Both the position numbers and the translations under genes were made by a program. Below the pieces are notes generated by a model that did not search any database, had not been told where the DNA came from, and saw nothing but the letters and a program-made list of their open reading frames with translations. A stretch of DNA of 9,687 bases, taken from Burkholderiales bacterium (lineage in GTDB: Bacteria > Pseudomonadota > Gammaproteobacteria > Burkholderiales > JAEUOS01). Shown in pieces: positions 1 through 6,371 of this stretch (the first letter of the stretch is position 1; every line of letters begins with the position of its first letter). Location of the stretch: the NCBI GenBank assembly GCA_947456845.1, contig CANGUJ010000117.1:1-9687 (forward strand), read 5' to 3'.

Positions 1-121
1 CCTGTCGTCCTTCGTCTCCGAACTCGACCGCGTCGGCATCGACAATACCGCCGAGCTCACGGTGCTGCGCGGCGAGACCGAGCGCAAGGTGCGGGTCAAG
101 GTGGTGGACCTGGTGCGCTGA
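1..121 (+). CDS. C-terminal end of a probable HtrA/DegP-like (S1C) serine protease, PDZ domain tail (partial)
   Basis: Only the last 39 codons are present, read from position 2 to the TGA at 119-121. The peptide contains the run AELTVLRGETERKVRVKV. This alternating pattern, a 'TLTVLR-(G/D)-x-(E/R)-V-V' strand pair, is typical of the last two beta strands of the PDZ domain that closes periplasmic HtrA/DegP-type proteases. Such enzymes degrade or refold damaged envelope proteins. The protease domain with its His-Asp-Ser triad lies outside the window, so the family call rests on a short segment and another PDZ-containing protein is possible. No hairpin followed by a T-run is visible after the stop. 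The gene appears unrelated to the catabolic unit downstream. Confidence 0.55.
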   Translation, partial: LSSFVSELDRVGIDNTAELTVLRGETERKVRVKVVDLVR

Positions 122-284
122 ATCGCCGCCGTCTCCGCTTGCCCCGCGGGTCGACGTTAAGTCCGTTTGCGCATTTGGTAATGCGCATTGGTTCGTTCCA
201 TCGCGCGCGATTCGCCCCTACATTCGCTTCCTCGACAAATGCGGCCGCCCGCGATGCGGGGCGCCGCCAGGCAAAGGAATCGAC
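122..284 (+). promoter_or_regulatory. Upstream region of the first Bug gene, with operator-like repeat and putative -10
   Basis: This non-coding gap contains a perfect 8-bp inverted repeat, TGCGCATT-TGGT-AATGCGCA, at 168-187. Its right arm is also part of the 10-bp palindrome AATGCGCATT (180-189), and TGCGCATT recurs as a direct repeat at 182-189. A TACATT hexamer at 219-224 could be a -10 box, with a weak TTCCAT 17 nt upstream at 196-201. A ribosome site AAAGGA (273-278) lies six nt before the ATG at 285. The weak -35 together with the repeat suggests a regulated promoter. This is inferred from pattern only. Confidence 0.35.
168..187. repeat. Perfect 8-bp inverted repeat, candidate operator
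   Basis: The arms TGCGCATT (168-175) and AATGCGCA (180-187) are exact reverse complements around the spacer TGGT. The site sits about 30 nt upstream of the putative -10 of the first Bug gene, where an activator or repressor dimer could bind. A related arrangement (TGCGCATGGTAATG) occurs at 1561-1574 in front of the downstream operon. The regulator is unknown and no regulator gene is in the window. Confidence 0.45.
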
Positions 285-1259
285 ATGACGCCCAATCGCC
301 GGCTTCGCGCCCTGCTGTTCGCCGCAACGGCAGCCCTCCTCATCCCCGCCCTATCGATGGCCCAGGGCTGGCCCGCCAAGCCGCTGCGCATCGTCGTGCC
401 GGTGCCGCCCGGCGGCAGCCTGGACCTCCTCGCGCGGACCCTGTCCAGGGAACTCTCCCCCGCGCTGGGCCAGCCGGTGGTGGTCGAGAACGTGCCGGGC
501 GCCGGCGGCAACATCGCCTTCGCGCAGGTGGCGAACGCGGCCGCGGACGGTTACACCATCCTGCACGGCTGGGATCCGCTGGCCATCAACACATCGCTCT
601 ACGCCTCGGTACCCTACCGGCTGTCGCAGTTCGCCCCGATCACCCTGGCGATCACTTCGCCGCAGGTGCTGGTGGTCAACCCGCGGCTGCCGGCAGGCAG
701 TCTCGAGGAACTGCTCGCGCTGGCACGCAGGAAGCCCGGCAGCCTCAGCCTGGCCTCGCCGGGCAACGGCAGTCCCGGGCACCTGGCCGGCACCCTGCTG
801 GAGTCGCTCACCGGCGCGGACTTCGTGCATATTCCCTACAAGGGCGGCGGGCCGGCCATGGCGGACCTGATCGCCGGCCATGTCGACGCGGCCATCGTCA
901 CGCTGCCGGCCGCCTTGCCGCATGCGCGCAGCGGCCGGGTCAAGGCCATCGGCGTGAGTTCGCGCAATCGTTCGGCCGGCGCGCCGGAGATCCCCACCCT
1001 GGCCGAGAGCGGCGTGCGGCAATACGAACTCAACTCCTGGCAGGGTTTTTTCGTGCCCGCCGGCACCCCTGAGGCGGTGATCGCGCGCCTTAACCGCGAG
1101 ATGGTTCACATCCTCAGGAATCGGGACGTGAAGGCTCAACTCGAGGCGCAGGGTTTCGACGTCGTGGCCAGTGCCCCCGAGGTGTTGGCGCAGGAGTTGC
1201 AAAACGGCACGCCGCGCTGGGCCCAGTTGGTCAAGCGCTCGGGCGCGAAGGTCGACTGA
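285..1259 (+). CDS. Bug-family (TctC-like) tripartite tricarboxylate transporter substrate-binding protein
   Basis: This 324-residue protein is the normal size for periplasmic Bug receptors, which capture small carboxylates for TTT-type uptake or for sensing. Residues 1-26 form a Sec signal peptide: basic start RRLR, hydrophobic core LLFAATAALLIPAL, and an S-M-A cleavage site before Q27. The mature start WPAKPLRIVVP, the glycine loop PPGGSLD, the block LGQPVVVENVPGAGG, ADGYTIL, the mid-protein HIPYKGGGPAM and the late segment FFVPAGTPEAVI are all family landmarks. The ATG at 285 is supported by AAAGGA six nt upstream. No TctA/TctB membrane subunits are nearby, as is usual for Bug genes. It is separated by 444 nt from the next sure gene, so it is probably transcribed alone. 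The ligand cannot be read from the sequence, because Bug pockets bind mostly through backbone and water contacts. Confidence 0.93.
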   Translation: MTPNRRLRALLFAATAALLIPALSMAQGWPAKPLRIVVPVPPGGSLDLLARTLSRELSPALGQPVVVENVPGAGGNIAFAQVANAAADGYTILHGWDPLAINTSLYASVPYRLSQFAPITLAITSPQVLVVNPRLPAGSLEELLALARRKPGSLSLASPGNGSPGHLAGTLLESLTGADFVHIPYKGGGPAMADLIAGHVDAAIVTLPAALPHARSGRVKAIGVSSRNRSAGAPEIPTLAESGVRQYELNSWQGFFVPAGTPEAVIARLNREMVHILRNRDVKAQLEAQGFDVVASAPEVLAQELQNGTPRWAQLVKRSGAKVD

Positions 1260-1308
1260 CCGTGCGGCGCTTGTCCGGATGCGCTGGGGCGGCCCGCGGG
1301 AGCGGGTG

Positions 1309-1479
1309 ATGCTCCATCTGCTTGCCACCGACATGCTGGCGCCGGCCGCGTTGCGTGCTGCCGCAGGGCTGGGCGAAGCCTGCCTGCGCGTGGCGCGCGG
1401 CTGCATCGCGGCGCTGGCGGAAGCACATGCCGGCCGCCCGGATATCGACCAGGCGCGATGCCTGCCGCCGTTTTACTGA
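1309..1479 (+). CDS. Doubtful small hypothetical protein (56 aa)
   Basis: The reading frame opens with ATG at 1309, five nt after a GGGAGC purine stretch (1298-1303), and closes with TGA at 1477-1479. The product starts MLHLLATDMLAPAALRAA. It is Ala/Leu/Arg-rich, could form one or two amphipathic helices, and ends in the run RPDIDQARCLPPFY. I do not recognise a family. In its favour are the fair ribosome site and the coding-like third-position GC. Against it is the fact that in DNA this GC-rich open frames of this length arise by chance, and the same frame extends back into the end of the Bug gene. It would be the only gene between the Bug gene and the operon. Confidence 0.22.
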   Translation: MLHLLATDMLAPAALRAAAGLGEACLRVARGCIAALAEAHAGRPDIDQARCLPPFY

Positions 1480-1513
1480 CGCGTGCGGCCGCGGATCATG
1501 CGCCGGATCGCCC

Positions 1514-1548
1514 CCGGCCGATCGCTATGCAAAATCCGCATCGGCCGG
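1514..1548. repeat. Perfect 9-bp inverted repeat in the intergenic region
   Basis: The arms CCGGCCGAT (1514-1522) and ATCGGCCGG (1540-1548) are exact reverse complements around a 17-nt AT-richer loop (1523-1539). An alternative inner pairing, ATGC (1527-1530) with GCAT (1538-1541), is also possible. There is no T-run, so it is not a classical terminator. It lies about 85 nt upstream of the putative -10 of the operon. Either an upstream regulator site or a transcript-end stem for the small ORF would fit. Confidence 0.4.
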
Positions 1549-1559
1549 TTGCGCAGCCG

Positions 1560-1640
1560 ATGCGCATGGTAATGATTGACGCGCTAGCGCCGTTGGGCTG
1601 AGGCCGCTGCCAAAGCGGCATCAAAAAGCGTTACATTCGT
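1560..1640 (+). promoter_or_regulatory. Putative regulated promoter of the catabolic operon
   Basis: TGCGCATGGTAATGATTG at 1561-1578 matches the element at 168-190 upstream of the first Bug gene, apart from two small deletions. It overlaps the palindrome ATGCGCAT (1560-1567) and is followed by the palindrome GCGCTAGCGC (1581-1590). TACATTCG at 1632-1639, followed by TCCT at 1640-1643, repeats the TACATTCG...TCCT block of the first promoter (219-232). TACATT is the best -10 candidate. Its -35 (around 1608-1614) is poor, which would suit an activator-dependent promoter. The TTGACG at 1576-1581 looks like a -35 but has no -10 at the right distance. All of this is inferred from sequence pattern. 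Confidence 0.35.
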
Positions 1641-1703
1641 CCTGGATTGCATGGCCTTGCCCCATGCAAAGGGCGCTCTCAAATCGCGCCAGGGAGACAA
1701 GAA

Positions 1704-2600
1704 ATGGGAATCGAGGCTGAACTGGCCTGGCGCTCACCCGCGCGCGGCACCCTGTTCGAAAGCCCGCTGTGGTGCGAGCAGACCGACTCGCTGTACTGGG
1801 TCGACGTGGTCGATGCGTCGATCCACCGCCACTGCTTTGCCGACGGCCTCTCGAAGCGCTGGGACATGCCCAGGCCGCCCGGCTCGATCGCCCTGGTGTC
1901 GGCCACGCGCCTGCTGGTGGCGATGCGTGCCGCCCTCGTGATCCTCGATACCGAAACCGGGACGCACACGCCCTATGGACTGCATGGCCCCGCGCTGGAG
2001 GAAGACCGCTTCAACGACGGCGTGACCGACCGCCAGGGCAACTTCTGGGTCGGCACCATGGACCGCAAGCTGGCCGCGCCCCTGGCGCGCCTGTTTCGCA
2101 TCGGCACCGGTGGCCGCGCCGAAGCCACCCCGGTGGGTGCGCGACTGTCCAACGGGCTTGCCTTCAGCCCGGACGGCCGGCGCCTGTACCTGTCCAAGAC
2201 CTTCGAGCGCGAGATCCGCTGCTTCGCGGTGGACCCGCTGACCGGCGCGTTGTCCGATGAACGCCTGCTGGTGGCCTATGCCGACGATATCGCCGGACGG
2301 CCTGATGGCAGTACCGTGGCGGCCGACGGCACCCTGTGGAGCGCACGCATCGGGGGGGGCTGCATTGACCGCTACGACGCCGACGGCAAGCTGCTCGGCC
2401 GTCTCGAACTGCCGACCTCGCATCCGACCCACTGCATGTTCGGGGGGGCCGACATGAACATGCTGTTCGTCGCGACATCCCGTTTTGGCGAAGAATTCGC
2501 GCATGACCACAAGGACGACACCGCGGCCGGCCACATGCTCGGCTTCCGCGTGGGCTGCGCGGGCCTGCTGCCCACGCCCTTCGCGCATGCGGGCCGTTGA
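1704..2600 (+). CDS. SMP-30/gluconolactonase/LRE family lactonase
   Basis: The 298-residue product is a six-bladed beta-propeller metal-dependent lactone hydrolase of the SMP-30 family. Members open gluconolactone, arabinolactone and similar lactones, or aromatic/enol lactones. The four expected divalent-metal ligands are all in place: E19 (LFESPLW), N104 (DRFNDGVTD), N150 (LSNGLAFSPDG) and D201 (RPDGSTV). Further landmarks are NFWVGTMD and DGTLWSA. No signal peptide is present, so it is cytoplasmic. I chose the ATG at 1704 because AGGGAGA (1691-1697) lies six nt upstream and the family's usual N-terminus starts here; the frame is open back to 1647 but has no better start. It is the first gene of the operon, 37 nt before the second Bug gene. 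One oddity: tracts of eight and seven consecutive G occur at 2352-2359 and 2442-2448. The substrate is unknown. Confidence 0.9.
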   Translation: MGIEAELAWRSPARGTLFESPLWCEQTDSLYWVDVVDASIHRHCFADGLSKRWDMPRPPGSIALVSATRLLVAMRAALVILDTETGTHTPYGLHGPALEEDRFNDGVTDRQGNFWVGTMDRKLAAPLARLFRIGTGGRAEATPVGARLSNGLAFSPDGRRLYLSKTFEREIRCFAVDPLTGALSDERLLVAYADDIAGRPDGSTVAADGTLWSARIGGGCIDRYDADGKLLGRLELPTSHPTHCMFGGADMNMLFVATSRFGEEFAHDHKDDTAAGHMLGFRVGCAGLLPTPFAHAGR

Positions 2601-2637
2601 GCCCCGCGGATCAGGCCCGACCATGATGGAGACACCG

Positions 2638-3624
2638 ATGAGACGTACCGAACGCCGGCGCGTGTTTGCGCCAGCCGCGGGGGCTGCCCTGCTGCTCGCC
2701 GCCGTATGCGCGGCGCCTGCCGCGCTGGCCCAGAAATGGCCGACCCGGCCGCTGACCCTGATCGTGCCCGGCGCGGTCGGCAGCAGCACCGACAACATCG
2801 CGCGGGTCTATGCCGACCGGCTGGCCCAGCAACTGGGCCAGCCGGTGGTCATCGATATCAAGGCGGGCGGCAACGGCGCGGTGGGCGCGCGTGCGCTGGC
2901 CGCCGCCAAGCCTGACGGCTACACCCTGATGATGCCGGGCAATTCCATCATCGTGCTCGCTACCTACACGGTGAAAAACGCCTCCTACGATCCCGAAAAG
3001 GACTTTGTGCCGGTGGCGCAGGTGGTGGCCATCCCCTTCGGCATCGCCACCGGCAATGACCAGCCGATGAAAACCCTCGCCGACCTGATGGCGGTGGCCA
3101 GGCAGAAGGAAGTCTTTTTCGGCAGCCCGGGGTCGGCATCGATCTCGCGCCTGATCGGCGAATGGCTCAAGCAGAAGGGCGCCACCGGCCTCACCAACGT
3201 GGCCTATCCGTCGAGCGCCCCGGCCCATCTCGACATGATGGGCGGGCGCCTGCCGGTGATGATCGACGGCCTGGGCGGCGTGGCGCCCCATGTGAAGTCC
3301 GGCAAGGTGCGCCTGCTCGCGGTGACCACGCCGCAGCGCGCGAAAACCTTTCCCGACACGCCCACAGCGGCCGAGACGATCCCCGGCTTCGTGGTGCCGG
3401 GATTCTTCGCCGTGGTCGCGCCGCCCGGCACCCCCAACGATGTGATCGAAATCCTCAACCGCGAGTCGCGCCTGGTGGCGCAGGACCCGAGGCTCAACGA
3501 GCGCTACGAGGTCTTCGGCGCCGAGGCGGCCTCGGGCACCCGCGCGGACCTGGACCGGCTGATCCGCGAGCAGCGCGTCCTGTTCAAGGGGCTGGTCGAA
3601 CAGGCCAAGATCCAGCCCGAATGA
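2638..3624 (+). CDS. Second Bug-family (TctC-like) solute-binding protein
   Basis: This 328-residue periplasmic receptor starts with a clear signal peptide: MRRTERRR, a hydrophobic AAGAALLLAAVCAAPA core, and cleavage after A-L-A31 before QKWPTRPL. Family marks include LGQPVVIDIKAGGNGAVGA, KPDGYTLM, a central VAYPSSAPAHLDMMGG and GFFAVVAPPGTPNDV. The canonical PPGG loop is replaced by GAVGSSTDN, so its pocket differs from that of the Bug protein at 285-1259. I prefer the ATG at 2638 because TGGAG (2627-2631) lies six nt upstream and it gives a standard signal peptide; ATGs at 2623 and 2626 are in frame and possible. It is placed inside the operon between the lactonase and the first ligase, which suggests that it binds the substrate of the encoded pathway. 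No membrane transport subunits are visible. Confidence 0.92.
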   Translation: MRRTERRRVFAPAAGAALLLAAVCAAPAALAQKWPTRPLTLIVPGAVGSSTDNIARVYADRLAQQLGQPVVIDIKAGGNGAVGARALAAAKPDGYTLMMPGNSIIVLATYTVKNASYDPEKDFVPVAQVVAIPFGIATGNDQPMKTLADLMAVARQKEVFFGSPGSASISRLIGEWLKQKGATGLTNVAYPSSAPAHLDMMGGRLPVMIDGLGGVAPHVKSGKVRLLAVTTPQRAKTFPDTPTAAETIPGFVVPGFFAVVAPPGTPNDVIEILNRESRLVAQDPRLNERYEVFGAEAASGTRADLDRLIREQRVLFKGLVEQAKIQPE

Positions 3625-3634
3625 GACGGCCCGC

Positions 3635-5212
3635 ATGAGCTTTTCGCTTCCCTACGAACAACGGGTCACCGGCCACCTGCTGGCCGCGCGGGCCGAACAG
3701 TTGGCCGACCGGCCCTTTCTCGCCATCGGCGGGCGCGGCTACACCTATGCCGAGACCTTCGCGCATAGCCAGGCCGTGGCGCGCGGCCTGCAGGCCCTGG
3801 GCGTCGGACCGCAGCAGCCGGTGCTGATCATGCTGGACAACTCGGCGCAGTTCATCTTTTCCTGGTTCGGCCTCATGTTGTTGAACGCCATCGGCGTGCC
3901 GGTCAACACCGCCTACACCGGCGACCTGCTCGCCTACGTGATCCGCGACTCGGGCGCGCGGTTCGCGATCACCGACACCAGCCTCGCGCCGGCGCTGGCC
4001 GCGCTGCCGGCGGAGCAGCGTGCGTCGTTGAAGCGCGTCGTGGTGGGCGGAGCGGGTGCGTTGCCGGATGCCGCCGGTTTCGTGCGCGAGGCCGATGTGC
4101 TGGTGCCCGAGGGGGCCACCCTGCTGGCGAAGAGCGCGCCGTCGGACGCGTCCCTCATCTGCTACACCTCCGGCACCACCGGGCCGGCCAAGGGCGTGGT
4201 GCTGCCGCATTCGCACAACCTGCAGACTGTGACGACCTGCATCAACGCGGTGGGCATCCGGCCGGACGACGTGATCTACTCCCCCCTGCCGCTGTTCCAC
4301 GGCATGTCGCGCACCATGGGCACCCTGCCGGCGCTGGCACTGGGCGCGCAGATCCACCTGGGGCGGCGCTTCTCGGCCACCACCTACTGGGACGAGATCC
4401 GCGCCGCAGAGGCCACGGTGAGCGTCACCATCTTCACCATCCCGCCCATTCTCAAGGCCAAGCCGCCTTCGGAACGGGACCGCGACCACAGGCTGCGCGT
4501 GATGTTCAACGCCCACCACGACCTCGAGTTCGAGGCGCGTTTCGGTGCGCGCATCGTCGAGGCGCACGGCATGACCGAAGTGGGCATCACCGTGCATACG
4601 CCGTATCCCGAGCGCCGGCTCGGCGCCGCCGGGCGCGCCGCCGCCGACTGGGACGTCGCGCTGGTGGACGAAAACGACAATCCGGTGCCGGTGGGGACCG
4701 ATGGCGAACTGGTGGTTCGGCCCAAGCGGGCCGGCACCATGATGCTGGGCTACCTCAACAAGCCCGAGCTGACCTGGGCCGCCTGCCGCAACCTGTGGTT
4801 CCACTCCGGCGACCTGATGCGCCAGGACGAGGACGGCTATCTCTATTTCGCCGGTCGCAAGAAGGAGCGCATCCGGCGCCGCGGCGAGAACATTTCCTCC
4901 TACGACATCGAAGCCGCGGTGGAGCAGCATCCGGACATGGTGGAGGCCGCGGCCATCGGCGTGCCGGCCGGGGACGGCGAGGACGACGTGTACCTGGTGG
5001 CGGTGCCGCGCGTGAAGGACGCGGTGTCGCCGGCAGACCTTTGCGCATGGCTTGCGGCGAAACTGCCCAAGTTCATGGTGCCGCGCTATATCGAGTTCCG
5101 CGAAGCCCTGCCCAAGACCGGATCCGGCAAGGTGGAAAAATACAAGCTCACCGAGAACCTGGATGTGGCCGTCGCCTGGGACAGCCAGCGCGCCGGCGCA
5201 GCCGCCAGATGA
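3635..5212 (+). CDS. Acyl-CoA synthetase / AMP-dependent CoA ligase 1 (CaiC-like ANL family)
   Basis: This 525-residue ANL-superfamily enzyme is expected to activate a carboxylic acid with ATP to the acyl-AMP and then form the CoA thioester. The ordered motifs are complete: phosphate loop YTSGTTGPAKG (177-187), A5 motif HGMTE (311-315), HSGD (390-393, the ribose-binding Asp), hinge GRKKERIRRRGENIS (from 407) and the adenylation lysine K499 in PKTGSGKVEK (from 493). The overall look, including RRRGENIS and the PLFHGMSRTMGTLPAL segment, is closest to the carnitine/crotonobetaine-CoA ligase (CaiC)-like branch, but this does not fix the substrate. The ATG at 3635 follows the Bug stop by 10 nt with only a weak GAG ribosome site, so translation may be coupled. 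It is followed after 10 nt by the thiolase-fold gene, whose CoA substrate it may help to supply. Confidence 0.9.
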   Translation: MSFSLPYEQRVTGHLLAARAEQLADRPFLAIGGRGYTYAETFAHSQAVARGLQALGVGPQQPVLIMLDNSAQFIFSWFGLMLLNAIGVPVNTAYTGDLLAYVIRDSGARFAITDTSLAPALAALPAEQRASLKRVVVGGAGALPDAAGFVREADVLVPEGATLLAKSAPSDASLICYTSGTTGPAKGVVLPHSHNLQTVTTCINAVGIRPDDVIYSPLPLFHGMSRTMGTLPALALGAQIHLGRRFSATTYWDEIRAAEATVSVTIFTIPPILKAKPPSERDRDHRLRVMFNAHHDLEFEARFGARIVEAHGMTEVGITVHTPYPERRLGAAGRAAADWDVALVDENDNPVPVGTDGELVVRPKRAGTMMLGYLNKPELTWAACRNLWFHSGDLMRQDEDGYLYFAGRKKERIRRRGENISSYDIEAAVEQHPDMVEAAAIGVPAGDGEDDVYLVAVPRVKDAVSPADLCAWLAAKLPKFMVPRYIEFREALPKTGSGKVEKYKLTENLDVAVAWDSQRAGAAAR

Positions 5213-5222
5213 GGCATCGCGC

Positions 5223-6371
5223 ATGAACATCGTGAGACCTAGGCCGCCGCGGCCGGCGATCACCGGCATCGGCTCCACCGCTTTCGGCGTATTTCCCGGC
5301 GAGGACGCCTACTCGCTGGGCTCCACGGCGCTGCGCGCGGCGATGCGCGAGTCCGGCGTCAGGGCGGACGATATCGACGGCCTGATCGTCTGCCGCATTC
5401 CCGATTACCAGCGCTTCGGCGAACTGCATGGCCTCAACCCGCAGTTCGCGGTGAACCTGCCGGGCCAGGGGCGCATGGCGGCCATCGCCCTGCAGATGGC
5501 CTGCCAGGCCATCTCGGCAGGCAGCGTCAGCACGGTGGCGCTGGTGTACGGCAACGACGGGCGCACCGCAGGCATGAAGTATGGCGGCGAGGGCGACGGC
5601 TACGGCAGCGGCGGGGCGGGGCTGTGGTTTCCCTACGGCATGACCTCGCCCGGCGCGGTGCATGCGATGATGTTCAACCGTTACGAGCATGAATACGGCC
5701 GCGCCGGCGACGCGCTGGCCAAGGTGGCCGTCACCTGCCGGCAGCACGCGGTGTTGAACCCCGGCGCGGTGATGAATAAGGCCTACACCACGGCGGAGTA
5801 CTACGCCGCCAAGTTCATCGCCGCGCCGCTGCGCCTGTTCGACTATTGTCTGATCAACGATGGCGGCATCGCGCTGATCGTCACCCGTGCCGAGCGCGCC
5901 GGGGACGCGCCCACCCGGCCGGTGTACGTGGCCGGCGTGTCCACCGCGACGCAACTGGCGCAGTCCACCTTCGCCCCGGCGGACTACTGGTACTCTGGCA
6001 TGCGCCGCGCCGCCGCCGCCCTCGAGGCGCAATCCGGCGTCGCACCGAAGGACACCGACGCCGCCATGATCTACGACAACTTCACGCCCACGGTGCTGTT
6101 CTCGATGGAAGGCTTCGGGATGTGCGGCAAGGGCGAAGCCGCGGAGTATGTGCGCGCCACCGACCTGGGGCTCACCGGCCGGCAACCGCTCAACACCAGC
6201 GGCGGTCATTTGTCGGAGAGCTACATGCAGGGCTGGGGCATGTTCACCGAGGCGGTGCGGCAGATCCGCGGCGAATGCGGGGCGCGCCAGCTGAAAAAGG
6301 CCGACAACATCCTCTACACCTGCGCCTCGCCGATCGCGAGCGGGGCGATTTTTTCCCGGGAGGCCGCATGA
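5223..6371 (+). CDS. Thiolase-fold protein with Ltp2-like active site (probable acyl-CoA aldolase or acyltransferase subunit)
   Basis: This 382-residue protein belongs to the SCP-x/lipid-transfer-type thiolase-like family. It has the family landmarks ITGIGSTAFG, the segment GQGRMAAIALQMACQAI (from 81), YDNFTPTVLFSMEGFGMCGKGE (from 284), NTSGGHLSESYMQG (324-337) and EAVRQIRGE. True thiolases need a Cys in the N-terminal 'CASG' loop and a His in 'GHP'. Here the loop reads GQGRM and the His position is Y334; only a C-terminal Cys (C367) resembles the thiolase pattern. Tyrosines at the YD-F and SE-Y sites are, from memory, those implicated in catalysis by the steroid side-chain aldolase Ltp2, which requires a DUF35 partner, and the next gene encodes one. 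I therefore favour retro-aldol cleavage of a 3-hydroxyacyl-CoA over thiolysis. I chose the ATG at 5223 (GAGG at 5211-5214) because an upstream start would overlap the ligase for 160 nt. Confidence 0.85.
   Translation: MNIVRPRPPRPAITGIGSTAFGVFPGEDAYSLGSTALRAAMRESGVRADDIDGLIVCRIPDYQRFGELHGLNPQFAVNLPGQGRMAAIALQMACQAISAGSVSTVALVYGNDGRTAGMKYGGEGDGYGSGGAGLWFPYGMTSPGAVHAMMFNRYEHEYGRAGDALAKVAVTCRQHAVLNPGAVMNKAYTTAEYYAAKFIAAPLRLFDYCLINDGGIALIVTRAERAGDAPTRPVYVAGVSTATQLAQSTFAPADYWYSGMRRAAAALEAQSGVAPKDTDAAMIYDNFTPTVLFSMEGFGMCGKGEAAEYVRATDLGLTGRQPLNTSGGHLSESYMQGWGMFTEAVRQIRGECGARQLKKADNILYTCASPIASGAIFSREAA

Larger units (their letters stand above)
1260..1703 (+). other. 444-nt largely non-coding interval upstream of the catabolic operon
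   Basis: I see no convincing conserved gene on either strand here. The interval contains a doubtful 56-codon ORF (1309-1479), a 9-bp inverted repeat (1514-1548), the palindrome ATGCGCAT (1560-1567), the 10-bp palindrome GCGCTAGCGC (1581-1590), a small stem GCCGCT/AGCGGC (1603-1619), a possible -10 TACATT (1632-1637) and the ribosome site of the lactonase (1691-1697). No T-run follows any hairpin on the + strand, so no Rho-independent terminator for the first Bug gene can be claimed. The base composition drops slightly in GC between about 1525 and 1650, as expected for a promoter region. Confidence 0.6.

Noticed and set aside
188..1072. 294-codon + strand frame overlapping the first Bug gene
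   Set aside because: It is the alternative reading frame of a clearly real gene. The product is Arg/Pro-rich and motif-free.
351..1406. 351-codon open frame on the - strand across the first Bug gene
   Set aside because: Its composition is that of a codon-shadow translation, and the + strand frame has a signal peptide and full Bug landmarks.
1576..1604. TTGACG (1576-1581) as the -35 box of the operon promoter
   Set aside because: No -10-like hexamer lies 16-18 nt downstream; that stretch is GC-rich (around TGAGGC). The TACATT at 1632 is too far away to pair with it.
1603..1619. Hairpin GCCGCT/AGCGGC considered as a terminator
   Set aside because: The stem is only 6 bp and is followed by ATCAAAAAG, with no T-run on the + strand. 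It also sits just upstream of the putative -10, so it is better treated as part of the promoter region or as chance.
1647..1703. N-terminal extension of the lactonase from a TTG at 1647
   Set aside because: The extra 19 residues do not resemble SMP-30 proteins, and an ideal AGGGAGA site stands six nt before the ATG at 1704.
5052..5222. N-terminal extension of the thiolase-fold gene into the ligase 1 gene
   Set aside because: It would overlap ligase coding sequence by about 160 nt. The family's N-terminus begins shortly after the ATG at 5223, which has its own GAGG ribosome site.
3584..5278. 564-codon open frame on the - strand
   Set aside because: It lies entirely antisense to the first CoA ligase and its flanks. 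Its translation is rich in Arg, His, Gly and Ala with no recognisable motifs, which is the usual shadow in high-GC coding DNA, while the + strand gene has a complete motif set.
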